In this document: positions 46,722 through 57,542 of the stretch, one piece after another
How the letters are laid out: every line of letters begins with the position of its first letter
Position numbering within the stretch: the first letter of the stretch is position 1
Assembly (NCBI GenBank): GCA_001986395.2
Contig: MQVO02000004.1
Span: 620,001-684,000 of the forward strand
From: Irpex lacteus
Lineage: Eukaryota; Basidiomycota; Agaricomycetes; Polyporales; Irpicaceae
Direction of reading: 5' to 3'
DNA: 64,000 nucleotides
The notes under the pieces: generated by a model
Told to the model about the DNA's origin: nothing
Seen by the model: only the letters and a program-made list of their open reading frames with translations
Database searches by the model: none
Program-made: the position numbers and the translations under genes

Positions 46722-49611
46722 GGTGGGGAGAAGGGGGCAGTACGCTGCTTGTATGCGAGATTTACAGGGACAACCTCTCTGGCGACGAATTGCTCAGAGA
46801 TTAGGAAAGAGTGTCGTTTGCAAAGGTGCGGAACAGGAGATGAGGGCACCGTGCGATTGGTGGTTTTCTAAGAAGTGATAGAGCGCTGGAACAGTTGTCA
46901 GAGATTGTCAGGCACAGGGCGAATACGGAGATTCAAGTGTAGCTGCGTCACAGGAGCAGAAGACACTTACAGGGAGAGGAGGGAGGTGTATGTACAGGTC
47001 AGAAGAGGAGGACCTGGGTCGAATGATAGCTAGTTTTCCCTCGCTGCTGGGCCAATTAAAGACAGGCGTCAGGGCGGAATTGAAGCGCGTCAGAGTGCCA
47101 GGTCAGCGTCGTTGTACTCGGTGAGCAGGTCAGTACGCACGATGAGGGGGTCGAACCAGGCGACGACGAGCTCGAGGACGGCGAGGGTGATTTTGGTGGT
47201 GGAGGGTCGAGTGAGAGGAAGGAGCTGCCCGTCGTCGACGACCTCTGCCGGCGATGGCCAATGTCACCCAGACCTGATCCCATCATACCCAGGCACGTGT
47301 GAATTCAGAGTCTGTCCCCCGGCGCCTCGGCCTCTGCCCCTGGCACACGCCGCCACAAAGGCCTCGCTTGTCCCCATCTGTCCGACTTCCCTCTCCTCCT
47401 CCTCCCATCAGTCAACCTAGAAGTCAGCCATTGTTCTCTGTTAGATTACGCCCGCTCTCTGCGCTCGCTGTCTGTCACGATGAGCACATGTGGCAGTCCA
47501 TGCGACAGTGCGTCTCGTCATGTCCTCAGGCGCGTTTACACCGCACGCCGGCGCAAACCGCCTCCCTCCGATCTGTTCGAATCAGACATTGCATTTTCTA
47601 GGCTGGAGGGTAATATTCTGGCGCACCGAGGTGCATCTTCCGTGACGAAATGCTCTTCCGAGTCTACGCAAACACCCTTGATTTGACTTTTGCCTGTACG
47701 CTTGGCGTCGGTGGCAGTTATCGTAGATTGAGGTAGCGTTGGCGTAGTTTCCCCGCGACAGGGACGACAGCCGCAACTGTCGTACCTCAAGATCGTCATT
47801 GTATAACTGACACCTCTCCTGGGTACCGTATATCAAGCATGAGAGTGAGTACTCAGCCACTGTTTTCCCTGAATATCCTTCTACAGGCAAGCAGTGCCGC
47901 GGCCGTTATTTTAAGGTCAACCTTACCCACACAACTCTCGTTAGCCCACCAGCAAAAATCACAAACGCTAATTGTCGGAATGAATACAGCACAATATCCT
48001 CTTCGAGCAGTTGGAATTCTCTCCAAGTTCCTGATCAGACCACGAGCCACTTCGTTCAGTCCCGCATGTCATGGATCCGCGGGAGGCATCTCGACGAGCA
48101 TGTCGCACTGTCTTCTCACGTTGCCGGGCCTCGGACACTGTCTCATGAAGCAACACCCGAGGTCCCTACAAGCACCGAACACATATTTTTCGAGGGAGAG
48201 CTTCTACTACGTCCGAGAAGAAGGTTTGAACAGATGCTGTGACGTAGGTGCGTGTTGTTTCTTCGCATATGGTACTCACCACTTTCGTCTCTGCTGTAGA
48301 AACTTAGTTGGTACGAAACTGACTGTATCGGGTATCGGAGCAAGTAGATCGTGGCCAGAAATTGCCTTTATCCTATGCAGATTTGTATCTAGCCTGCACA
48401 ATCTCCAAAACAAGATTGTACAGACTTGTTACAAAGCCACCGGATTAAGCAGATTCGGCCCTTCGCTTCGTCTTATGGTTAATATTTATCACTCGAACCC
48501 AATAGCCTTTTTGACGTCTCGCTTGCTCCAATCTGTGGCAAATAGCTCGTCGAGAGACCATTGGGATGCTATGCACACAGCTAACAAGGTGCGTTGTCCT
48601 GTATACCTGATTTTTGGTAGCAGATAATCAGTGGTACTCCAACTGAAAACGGCACTCTCGAAGCCACCGCGGACCTCCACAATCTCGTCAAGTTCGTACC
48701 CACTCCGGACATCAATGTTCCGAGATCCCTACTGATCAATCTCTTCAGCGCGAAGTCATGTGTCTTCAATCGGCCCACGATATTGCCATAGCTAGATCGC
48801 ACTCACAACAGCAAGCCATATTTTACCAGATTTCGGTTGACCGATAGCTTTGCTCCGTTCAGCAAGGCCTGACTGGCTTGACCGACCATCTCCGTCATTC
48901 CCTGTTTTGTACTCTCCTCAAGCAAATGATGTGTCTTTTTAACTGGCTATCATACCGCCCAGGCGGCAGCGCAACTCCCGGGCTACTTCATCAGCTATTC
49001 ACTTGATCCGATCTCACCTCGGTCTGTACTCCTTGACAGATCCTATACTCATTTTCAAGCACAAGTCCATAGCATCTACCAAAACCTGCGCTCTCGATAT
49101 ACCTCCATACCTTCTCAATATACCCAATTCCGAAGCCACCTATTCTTATCGAGGTGCGAGGTAGCGGTCAAGACGCTCTCCAGAGCCATATTTATCACAG
49201 TAAGTCCGTAAGTCGCAGCTCATCCTGGTGCCGCAGCCACTTCTACATTATTAGATTCACTGCATTTTAACAGCCTCAGGTCGACGTCAGCTATTTTCCC
49301 AGGAGACTTGATGATGAGCCACATACTGTTGGGTTGATTGCTTCAATGAACGTTCACCGCCGTACAGGATAGCGCTGCACTCCATTGTTATTGGGGTATA
49401 ATGAAATTCTGTCGCGGCATTGTCAATGCGACAAGTATAAAGCCATGGAGAGACTTGCTGACGATTGTTCAGTTTCACTCACCTTTGTATCTTCTACCGA
49501 GGCACGGTTCCTCTCTTTATCTTCAAGCTATTTCGCTTCTTTTCAGGTCTGAGACCACCTTTCATTCACTATTGCACCTTGAACCACATACATCCCTCAC
49601 ACTTCTTCAAC
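46722..49611. other. 2.9 kb without a supportable gene, possible gene relic
   Basis: A 262-codon ATG frame at 47839-48627 (plus) has no recognisable domain. Just downstream, 48624-48790 (plus) reads IISGTPTENGTLEATADL and on to a stop, which weakly recalls helicase motif III of SNF2 proteins. The opposite strand at 48489-48900 also has coherent-looking frames. The two readings exclude each other, so I call neither. The region may be a decayed gene. The right end holds the promoter of the next gene. Confidence 0.35.
49436..49441 (+). promoter_or_regulatory. TATA-like box (TATAAA)
   Basis: About 175 bp before the start codon of the secreted protein at 49612. Confidence 0.5.
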
Positions 49612-50267
49612 ATGCACGCCAATCCTTCCGTCGCATTCCTCGCCGTCATACTTCTTGCCCCTGCCGGTGAGTAATAATCATCTCCCTCGGGCTCGAAGCG
49701 ATTTGAGCTTATGTTTAATAATCCTGACACTTTCGTTTCTCAGCCGTCATTGCGGCGCCTGCACCACAACTCATCCAAAGCATCGTTCTCCCCGGGTTCG
49801 CACAAGGCATCGCCAATGTCAGCAGCGCCGGCGTAGAAGGCTCTACGACGACTTTCCTCGCTGTGACCGCAACACCAGCTGCCAACGCTTCAGCTGATGT
49901 CGCAACTTTCACCGGTACAGGTGCGTGTATCGTTCGAGGATGTATACAGTGTGCTCAGGCTGATCTCGACCTTTCCTTGCGATCTGCAGCCACCATTCTC
50001 GTAGGGGGCAATGGTCAACAGGAAGATAAATTCCAACTCCCCAACGGCAACAACGTCGACGAATTTTGCTCGTTCGCGAATAACACGGCTTCATGCTCGG
50101 CGGTGGTGTCTGGCTCTGCTACGACGTTTACTACGACGTTTGCCACTGCCGTGCCCACCGTCCAGGGCTTACTGCCGGCTGGCTCTGGTGCGAGTGCGAT
50201 GGGGCCTAGCTCGGCTATTAGTGGAGCCCTTGTTGCTTTCGGGTTAGCTGTGGGCGTGTTTCTTTAG
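49612..50267 (+). CDS. GPI-anchored-looking secreted protein, third family member
   Basis: Three exons with phase-1 introns: 49612-49666, 49744-49920 and 49990-50267 (169 residues). Signal peptide MHANPSVAFLAVILLAPA, like that of the gene at 32128-33403. The domain is more diverged: LPGFAQGIANVSSAGVEGST, VATFTG, then KFQLPNGNNVDEFC, a second Cys nine residues on, and a tail ending ALVAFGLAVGVFL. Intron positions and the two cysteines match the other two genes, which makes homology secure despite low identity. It lies on the plus strand and lacks the duplicated upstream block. Function unknown. Confidence 0.82.
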
Positions 50268-51328
50268 ATGTGGTGTTAGTTGCGGTGGGATTCAGGCTGT
50301 GAGGCTGTAGGCAGTAGATAGTACTTGTTGATGGTCCGAGTCGTAGATATTACACGATTTTATCAAAATATGGAATGTCTATCGTATGGCGAGTGGCTAG
50401 AACAATCGGTCAAGAGAGAGGCCTGCTATTCACAGGTACCGTACGTACAGTACGTGTCTATGGGATCCCATCAGCTAGGCGCCAGGAGCAGGCCACTGCC
50501 TTATTCGGTAATCTTGGACTTGGTGGCGTTCTTCCAGGTCAATTCTTAGATTATCTTTTATCTCGCATCTAAATGCCTCACTTCCACCATGCTCCGATTT
50601 ATGAGGCACGTAATCATGCAGGCATTTCCTCCAAGACTCCTCTCCCGTCATTATACGTATCAATGACTGATAGATGGCTAAATGTCATGATGGTGCGATA
50701 GGAATGTCAGTTCAAGTGGGTACGCTATTCAGCATGCCGCTACATCGTGGCCAGTCTTGATCAGGATAAGGAGCAATAAACTACATACCTGCATGCGCAA
50801 TACAAGTGAGGCATTTACGAGAGACCCAACAAAATGACGAGCCTTCGACCTGCAGGTGAGTTGTTCCTCATTGGCAGGGTCCTTAGCAACGGGCTGACGC
50901 TCGAGTCCAACAGTTCACCAATCACAGTTTCATCCGAAGGTGGAGTGACTTCTGGCAGTGACGAAGCGTGGAAATGCCATAGGGACGATGAGAATTATCG
51001 TGATGCCCAAAATAAAACGTGATGGACCAATGATAGCAAGGACGGTAATGGCCGTATAGCTGCGACCTATCAGTTCCGTGCGACAAGTTGCCATAGGTTA
51101 CGTCGCAACACCGTATATAATCCCTCGACCTGCGTTTTGAGATCCCCGTCCTCCGGCCAACCTACGTTCCCTTCGTTCTACGTTACGAGCTGTGTAAGTT
51201 GCATCCCTGTTGTTTGCTGGCTATCTGACCCCTAATGCATGGCGTATACAGGCTCGATTTGCCTTCAACTTTTTACCTACGGCTAGCTCGTATTACATAA
51301 CTTCCCCAACTTCCTCCAAATCGACAAC
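50268..51328. other. intergenic spacer, about 1 kb
   Basis: 3' region of the preceding gene and promoter of cupredoxin C. Nothing else recognised. Confidence 0.55.
51114..51121 (+). promoter_or_regulatory. TATA-like box (TATATAAT)
   Basis: About 213 bp before the start codon of cupredoxin C. Confidence 0.5.
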
Positions 51329-52140
51329 ATGCAGCTCTTGACATTCGCTCCCGCCCTCCTCGCCGCCGGCTCCGCTCTTGCCGCCAACATCCAGGTTATC
51401 GTTGGAAACAACGCTACTCTTACCTTCACGCCCAGCAGTGTCACTGCTCAAGTCGGTGATACCATCGACTTTGTCTTGTACGTTCACATTCTAAATGCAT
51501 ATTCTCACGTGTATTGATAGTGGCTCATCTTACAGTGTCGCCGGCAACCACTCCGTCACCCAGTCTACCTTCGCTAACCCTTGCCAGAGCAATGGCGGTT
51601 TGGACTCTGGTTTCCAGGCTATCGCCGCGGGTGCAACCAACGCTCAGCAGTTCTCTGTGAACGTCACCGATACTTCCGCTCCCCTCTGGTTCTTCTGCAA
51701 CCAACAAACGTACGTCTTTTCTGAGTGTAGCGTTATAACATAGCAAGTGTATTGATTGAGTCTGGACCTTTAGGCCCAAGAACCATTGCCAGAACGGAAT
51801 GGTCTTCGCCGTGAACCCCACTGCTGAGAAGTCATTCGACGCCTTCCAGCAAGCAGCCAAGAACGGCGCGGCCGCAGGCAACTCCTCTGCTGCTGCTTCC
51901 AGCGGTGCCGCATCGGGATCCGCCTCTGCAACTGAGTCAACTGGTGCATCTGCAACAGCGTCCAGTGGTGCCTCCGCTTCCAGCGGCGCCTCCTCTCCCT
52001 CTGGCTCCGCTATCTCCTCGGGAAGCTCAAGCTCAAGCGGCTCTTCCCCCTCAGCAACGGCAGCTAACAGCGCTGGCTCAGTAAAGGTCGGCATGACTGT
52101 CAGCCTGTTCGCCGGTCTTGCCGCTGGCTTGATGCTCTAA
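51329..52140 (+). CDS. serine-rich GPI-anchored cupredoxin C
   Basis: Three exons with phase-2 introns: 51329-51477, 51536-51709 and 51774-52140 (229 residues). Signal peptide MQLLTFAPALLAAGSALA. Core FTPSSVTAQVGDTIDFVF, then ligands His in AGNHSVTQS, Cys in LWFFC, and His and Met in NHCQNGM, with seven residues between Cys and His. The Ser/Ala/Gly linker is the longest of the three, and the tail ends SLFAGLAAGLML. The intron sites match cupredoxin A exactly, so A and C keep the ancestral structure and B has lost one. It sits next to the third member of the other secreted family. Confidence 0.9.
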
Positions 52141-52706
52141 AAGCCCCTCGCTATGCATCATAGACTGACGATGGGGAACTTGGGTTTGCTAGAGATCTGC
52201 TCCGTTGGTGTCCACTCGTCTAGGGGGCATCAACGTGATGGGAACGGGACATTACAGCGTAGCGCTAGGATACGACGTTACCGGACATCATTTACATTAG
52301 TAGGGCTGCAATGTCGAGGATTACACATCTGACAGTTGCTAAGTTATGTACATACATCTTGTCGTGTGTCTGAGGCACACGTTGGCAGTTAACATGACCC
52401 TCTGTTAGCTGCTCACCACATATCTGCCACTGCTCAGATGTTCATCATCTGTGGCGGGCTGCTCGGACATTCCGCTGTTGTTCATCAACTGGTACATATC
52501 GCAAAATGATAGAAGTTGATCAAAGGCATAGCAACATATGAAAGGACAAGAGTATGTTTAAAACATACTTACACTCTCAACACTCTTCATACATGTTCAA
52601 GACATGCACACTTCGGAAAACCTGAGATTAAATTGATGAATAGCGATACTTGTCCGAAAATCCAAGCTAGTGTGACAATAATACTATGCGGATATCTGCT
52701 GCAAAG
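52141..52706. other. convergent spacer
   Basis: 566 bp between the stops of cupredoxin C and VPS54. Presumably both 3' UTRs; nothing else seen. Confidence 0.6.
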
Positions 52707-55700
52707 TTACGACTCGGTATCATCTTCCTTCTCCTCATTATCCGCAGACCCATTACTCGTAACGTGGTCAATCTCGGCAGGGGTAGGAGGCAACTCCCCC
52801 TCCGGGCTCTTGCTAGGTTTCTCTGGAGGAGGCGGGAGGGGCGCATCACCATTCTCCTTGACTGATTCTGGCTCGTCAACCAGTTCGTTCCCACGCAACG
52901 ACTCTTCGGGATGTTCGTCTTTTGTCTCATCCTGGGAGGTTTCAACGGGCAGCGCGTGTCCGTTTGCCACAGCAGGAGACTGCGGACGAGAAGGTGTGGT
53001 TACCGGGGGTGTCGGCGATGGTCCAGCGTCCAAGAGCATACTTGACGGTTCCGGTGAGGGACTGACAGGGGGCAATGCCTTTTCGGTGTCTGCAGGGGGA
53101 TTAGGGGTGGTTGGACGAGGCGATAGAAGTGTCGAAGATCTCGAGGGTGCTGCGCGGCTGAACATGTGGGCGAAGCGTGATGTCGTCGAAGGGGGAGGAG
53201 AGGCGAGCGATTCTGCACGCTGCGGTTGTGGTCGTGGAGACAGGGGCTCTTTCGTTTGTGGTCCGACACGCTTTTCCTGTACGACGATTTCAAGCATTGC
53301 CGTCGGCGCTCTCACATTCTTGAGCCCTGAGAGCTTCTCGTGCAGGAAGCGAGCATCTGCTAAGAGTCTAAATGATAGAGCATTGTAAGCAGAGAGATAT
53401 TAAGGCACGGCGAATGCGCTGACCTTTCTTTGGCTTCCAAAGACGGTAGCTCAATGGCAGCAAACTCTTCGGATAGACGATGGTTGATGGCAGCAAATAC
53501 CTGTGTCATGACGAACTATCATGCAAACATATTGAGTTACATCTCACTCAAAAATGTGCATCGTACCCACTTACCTCCACAACAGACACTGAGAGATAAC
53601 GAGACAGAACTTTGTGCAGAGTCACTGTCTCTTTCGCAAGGAGTTCTATGTACTCATTGACAGCTCCTCCTGGTCTTGGAACATCCCAATTCACCACCTG
53701 TCACGAGCTTATTGAATGTCTACTCGATAGGAAAATCACCTGTGCGTACCTGAAGGGTCTTGATATGGGCACTTAGACGATCTCCCATAATGGCGATTAA
53801 TTTCGCATGGATCTCGTTCTGGTGCTCCTGGTAGTCCTGTCGAATCACAAAATACGTCAGTCAAGCGCGTGCATAAAGCAGAATGAACAGCGTACCCGTT
53901 TCATCTTGTCGAACTCAATGAGCATGACAGCCTGCTTTGGGCTCAGATGCCGTCTGAACGTTTCTCGCACGTAAGGAATGAGAGAGATCATGATCGACAG
54001 AGACTGAGAGGCAAGTGCTGATACAGCAGCAATCAGTCGTCAAGGTATAGCATATCTTAAGAGAATTTACTCACCAAGGTGCTTCGCAGTAATATTCTTG
54101 AGTCCAGCAGATCGCATAGCCCCAGCACCAAGTACAACTTGACATGTCCTCGAGTTGAACGCCTTCAGCAACTCAATGACGCGGCTCATCGTCTCCGTCA
54201 CCAGAGTCGGCAGAGTCACGATAACGCGCAAGTAATCTGTCAAGAGAACGAGAACTTCGAGTGTTGCTGACACTGCGAAGAAGTTTCTATCTTCGATCTT
54301 CAAATGTTTGCTTGGGCCGTGGCCCGAGCTGCGTCGCTTTGAAGAGTCTGGCGAGCGAGGGGGTTGGAGATGCTTCGGTTCATGATTGGGGAACATGGGC
54401 GAAGGGACAGGAGAGGAAGGTTGAATGGCGGTGCCATTGAGGGTGGTAGGAGGTGCAGGGGTAAGAGTAGGAGAAAGAGCCGAACCAGGAGACGTGGGCG
54501 GCGGAGCGCTGAACGAGAACTCCGCAGGGTCTTGCACAGAGGCTTCGACTAGTAGGTTCACAAAGTTCTGCACAACCGGACTGACCTCTGCAGGACTCCA
54601 TAGCTCGTCCTCTACTAGCTTGGCTGATTGTGAGAGACGACTTTGATGGAAAGCTTGGATGAACGTCTTCGACTAAGAGCATTTTCAGCGGCATTTAGTA
54701 ATTAGATGACAGACTTCACCAACCTGGCTGACAACGACACCTCTGAGCCCTACAATCATACGCCTGCATATAACCTCCGTTTTCACGACGAAATCCCACG
54801 AAACGTTGAAGAAGGTCCAGAAATCCCGTAGGTCTAGGGCAGTATGTTGCTCCCCACGAAGGCTGATCACCTTAGCGGCTCGTGCATTGGCAAGTTCTCC
54901 TGCGGATGCCAGTATGTCTCCGAGCTCCTCTTTCAGAGAGGATATATCCAGCGGCTTAGATTGACTCAACATAGAAGGGCACGAACGTCAGGTTGGAGAG
55001 TATGATGTTTGCATGACGTCGAACACTTACTGGATGCCTTCCAATACCTCGATGATGATAGTGTTTTGAGACTGCAAGCCTTCTATACACCTGAGGAAGC
55101 GGGCATACATAACACGGGCGAGGTCAAGGAACGCCGAATGCTCCATGGAAGTAATCTCCTTTGCTGCCTCGGCACTGAATCGAGGTGAATGAACTGAACA
55201 GCGGACATCACGGTCAAGATAACTCACTTCTGGGAACCGTCCTCCGCGTCCAAGGTAAACAATGGTATATGCTAGGGAAATATCAAGTAAGATCAAAACC
55301 CAAGGTCACAATACGAGTATCCCAAACTCACTCGTTTGAGAACGACGACAACCTCGTTTAGCACGACTTCTCGCCATGACGCCGTTGCTTCTCGTATACT
55401 GCCAGTCCTCACTAAGGAATGCAACAGAGGTCTGAGTTTATCCTTGAGAGACAAGCTTTCCATCGACTTCTCGAGATGTCCATTAGGACCTAAAAGGCCA
55501 TTCGAGCCCACGGGGTCCTTGTCTATCCGTTCGACGAGGTCTAACTTCAGGACACTGACAATTTCGGAAGTCAGGGAGGAGGCTATTTGGAGAGTAAGAG
55601 CCTGCAAATTCGACGGTAGTGCTTCGAATGCATGCAAGGACGAGATCGGTATTGACGGCGCGGGTCTCCTGTTCGTTGAGGTTTGTGACGTTGGTTCTGG

Positions 55701-56941
55701 GATTACTGGCGTGGAAGGAGCTACGGGTGACTCTACGACAGTAGGGAGAGGCGATCTTCTGCCATCACCATTCGTTATTGATGGTGCAGCGGCCGGCTTG
55801 GAGATTTCGTCCTGGTGATGGTAGCCATTGTCCCACAAAGCGTTGAGTTCATCCACAACGTCCAGAGCTTCACCCCACTGGCCAGCACCTACGAGCCCCC
55901 TCGCTACACCTATCATCTCCACCACACTACCGACAGCACCGACAGCACCTCTAACCTTCTGTAGGTTACGCATGCGCCCTTCGCTTCTGATGACTTCCAG
56001 ACCCTTGACAGCACTCTTCTCGTCAACTTCCTTCAAGAGCCCTCTCAACCGCGTGATCCGGCCCAAGCATTGTTCGCTCTCCGTTTGGAGGTCTTGTAAG
56101 TTCGACAATGCCGCGAAGAATGACGTCGACCGTATAGAAATCTCCCGCACGAGATGCTGTTCAATAGTATCCGCATACCCCGACATCTTGTCTATAAGCG
56201 GCTGCGCATATGTGAACGACGCTGGGTCGTCGAGCATGAAGCCTTCATGTTGGTCGCTGAATTCCGTCACAACATTGAACGTCCTCGGGTCCCCCAGATT
56301 GAAGTGCTTCTCAAAGTACACTTCGGGTACAGTCTCGAGGGGAGGCAGAGGTTTCCCTACAGGCGGTCGTGGTGTACGTGGTGTGGTGGGCAACTCGCCA
56401 ATGGACGGTCGTTCACTGGGACTGCTAATCTGCGCGGCACCTTCGCGACCTTCTAAAGCATTCTGTTCAAATCGTTCCCACTCCGGTGCAACGGACCGTA
56501 GGTAAGAGTCGAAGTCCTTCCGCTTGACACGCGGGAGGTCTGCGGGAGGCACTGCGGGGAGGGCTGAGTGTGCCTTTGGAGGGGCCGACTTCTTGTGAGG
56601 GCTGTTCACCACGGTAGAGATGGCTGAGTAGTACAGTTCAGTACCCTCCGTAGGTAATTAAAAACATGCTACGTACCGTGAAACCCATGTATCGAGCTAC
56701 TCCATTCTGGCGGGAACGACCCCAAGGGAAGGTTTATAGAGGAACCTGCGAATGTGTCATACGACGATTGACCAGCGAAGTAGTCACCACGCCCTTCGGT
56801 CGTCTCTGAGACACTTCCTGGCCCAGGTTTCTTCTGAGCAGTATCCCATGTAAAGCGGTATGGTCGTGCAGTGTTGGGCAACTGTGGCAATTCACCGACG
56901 GGAGAGGCGGGTCTTGAAGATGTTGACGCGTAGTCTGACAT
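52707..56941 (-). CDS. VPS54: VPS54, GARP tethering complex subunit
   Basis: A large subunit of the Golgi-associated retrograde protein complex, which tethers endosome-derived vesicles at the trans-Golgi network. Eleven exons agree in phase: 56941-56677, 56623-55332, 55271-55228, 55174-55031, 54964-54724, 54672-54075, 54017-53896, 53836-53750, 53697-53575, 53500-53424 and 53367-52707 (1217 residues). The N-terminal region VPEVYFEKHFNLGDPRTFN followed by coiled coil (LSNLQDLQTESEQCLGRI) is the conserved VPS54 opening. Mid-protein, DFWTFFNVSWDFVVKTE and LASQSLSIMISLIPYVRE mark the C-terminal helical-bundle domain. The last 200 residues are Pro/Ser/Glu-rich and unordered-looking. A second disordered insert with many Pro and Ser lies in exon 6. 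The acceptor before exon 5 is GAG rather than the usual CAG or TAG. Confidence 0.93.
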
Positions 56942-57240
56942 AAATTACAGATGAATTAGGTCAGTGTTTGCCTATTCGCATGACCAGTGAGCTGGGTCGA
57001 TGGCTATTGCAGGTCCCAGAGACCAAAAGAGTAAAGTTAAACTGGGGTAGTCGCGGTATATGCAACTGAAGTGATGAGTACTGTAGGTCGCTAATGATTT
57101 AGCTGACTGATGTGTCATTAGTCATTCTAGCGACAATGAAATGCATGCTTTCAGTCATACTAAGTATCAAACGTGCGTATTTGGTTTCGTCGGATGTGCC
57201 ATTTATCAAGCTTCAAGGGTAAGACGGTTTGAACCAGAAG

Positions 57241-57249
57241 AAAAAAAAA
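57241..57249 (-). terminator. Pol III T-run terminator of the tRNA gene
   Basis: Nine consecutive T on the minus strand, 18 nt downstream of the mature tRNA end. Confidence 0.85.
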
Positions 57250-57267
57250 CGGACCTCAACATCTACA

Positions 57268-57350
57268 GGCGCTACCAGGGTTCGAACCTGGGTTTCAGGA
57301 AGTTGGAACAAGGTCAAAATCCTGAGTGATAACCACTACACTATAGTGCC
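57268..57350 (-). tRNA. tRNA-Gln (anticodon TTG) with 12-nt intron
   Basis: An 83-nt cloverleaf on the minus strand. Acceptor GGCACTA pairs with TAGCGCC except for an A-C mismatch at 4:69. The D-arm is TAGTGTAGTGGTTATCACT. Anticodon stem CAGGA pairs with TCCTG around a loop carrying TTG at 34-36, interrupted after position 37 by the intron ccttgttccaac. The T-arm CCAGG-TTCGAAC-CCTGG is perfect. A run of nine T (plus strand 57241-57249) follows as the Pol III stop signal. Anticodon TTG reads CAA. Confidence 0.92.
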
Positions 57351-57542
57351 CTATCACGTAAGCTCAATATAACCTATATTATTATATTATTGAATCTAGA
57401 GCACTCACCTAATACCCATCCATCCCATGCCGGCAATCGCGGGACATTATGTCAGTGCTACATAGCAATGCCATATTTGTTTTCTGACTGTTTACGGTAC
57501 ACACAGTAATTGGCAGAACAACGATATCAATACAATGGTCCA

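Noticed and set aside
52516..53388. 290-codon plus-strand frame
   Set aside because: Antisense shadow of the Pro/Ser/Glu-rich VPS54 C-terminus.
55828..56505. 225-codon plus-strand frame
   Set aside because: Antisense shadow of VPS54 exon 2, whose minus-strand reading has clear family motifs.
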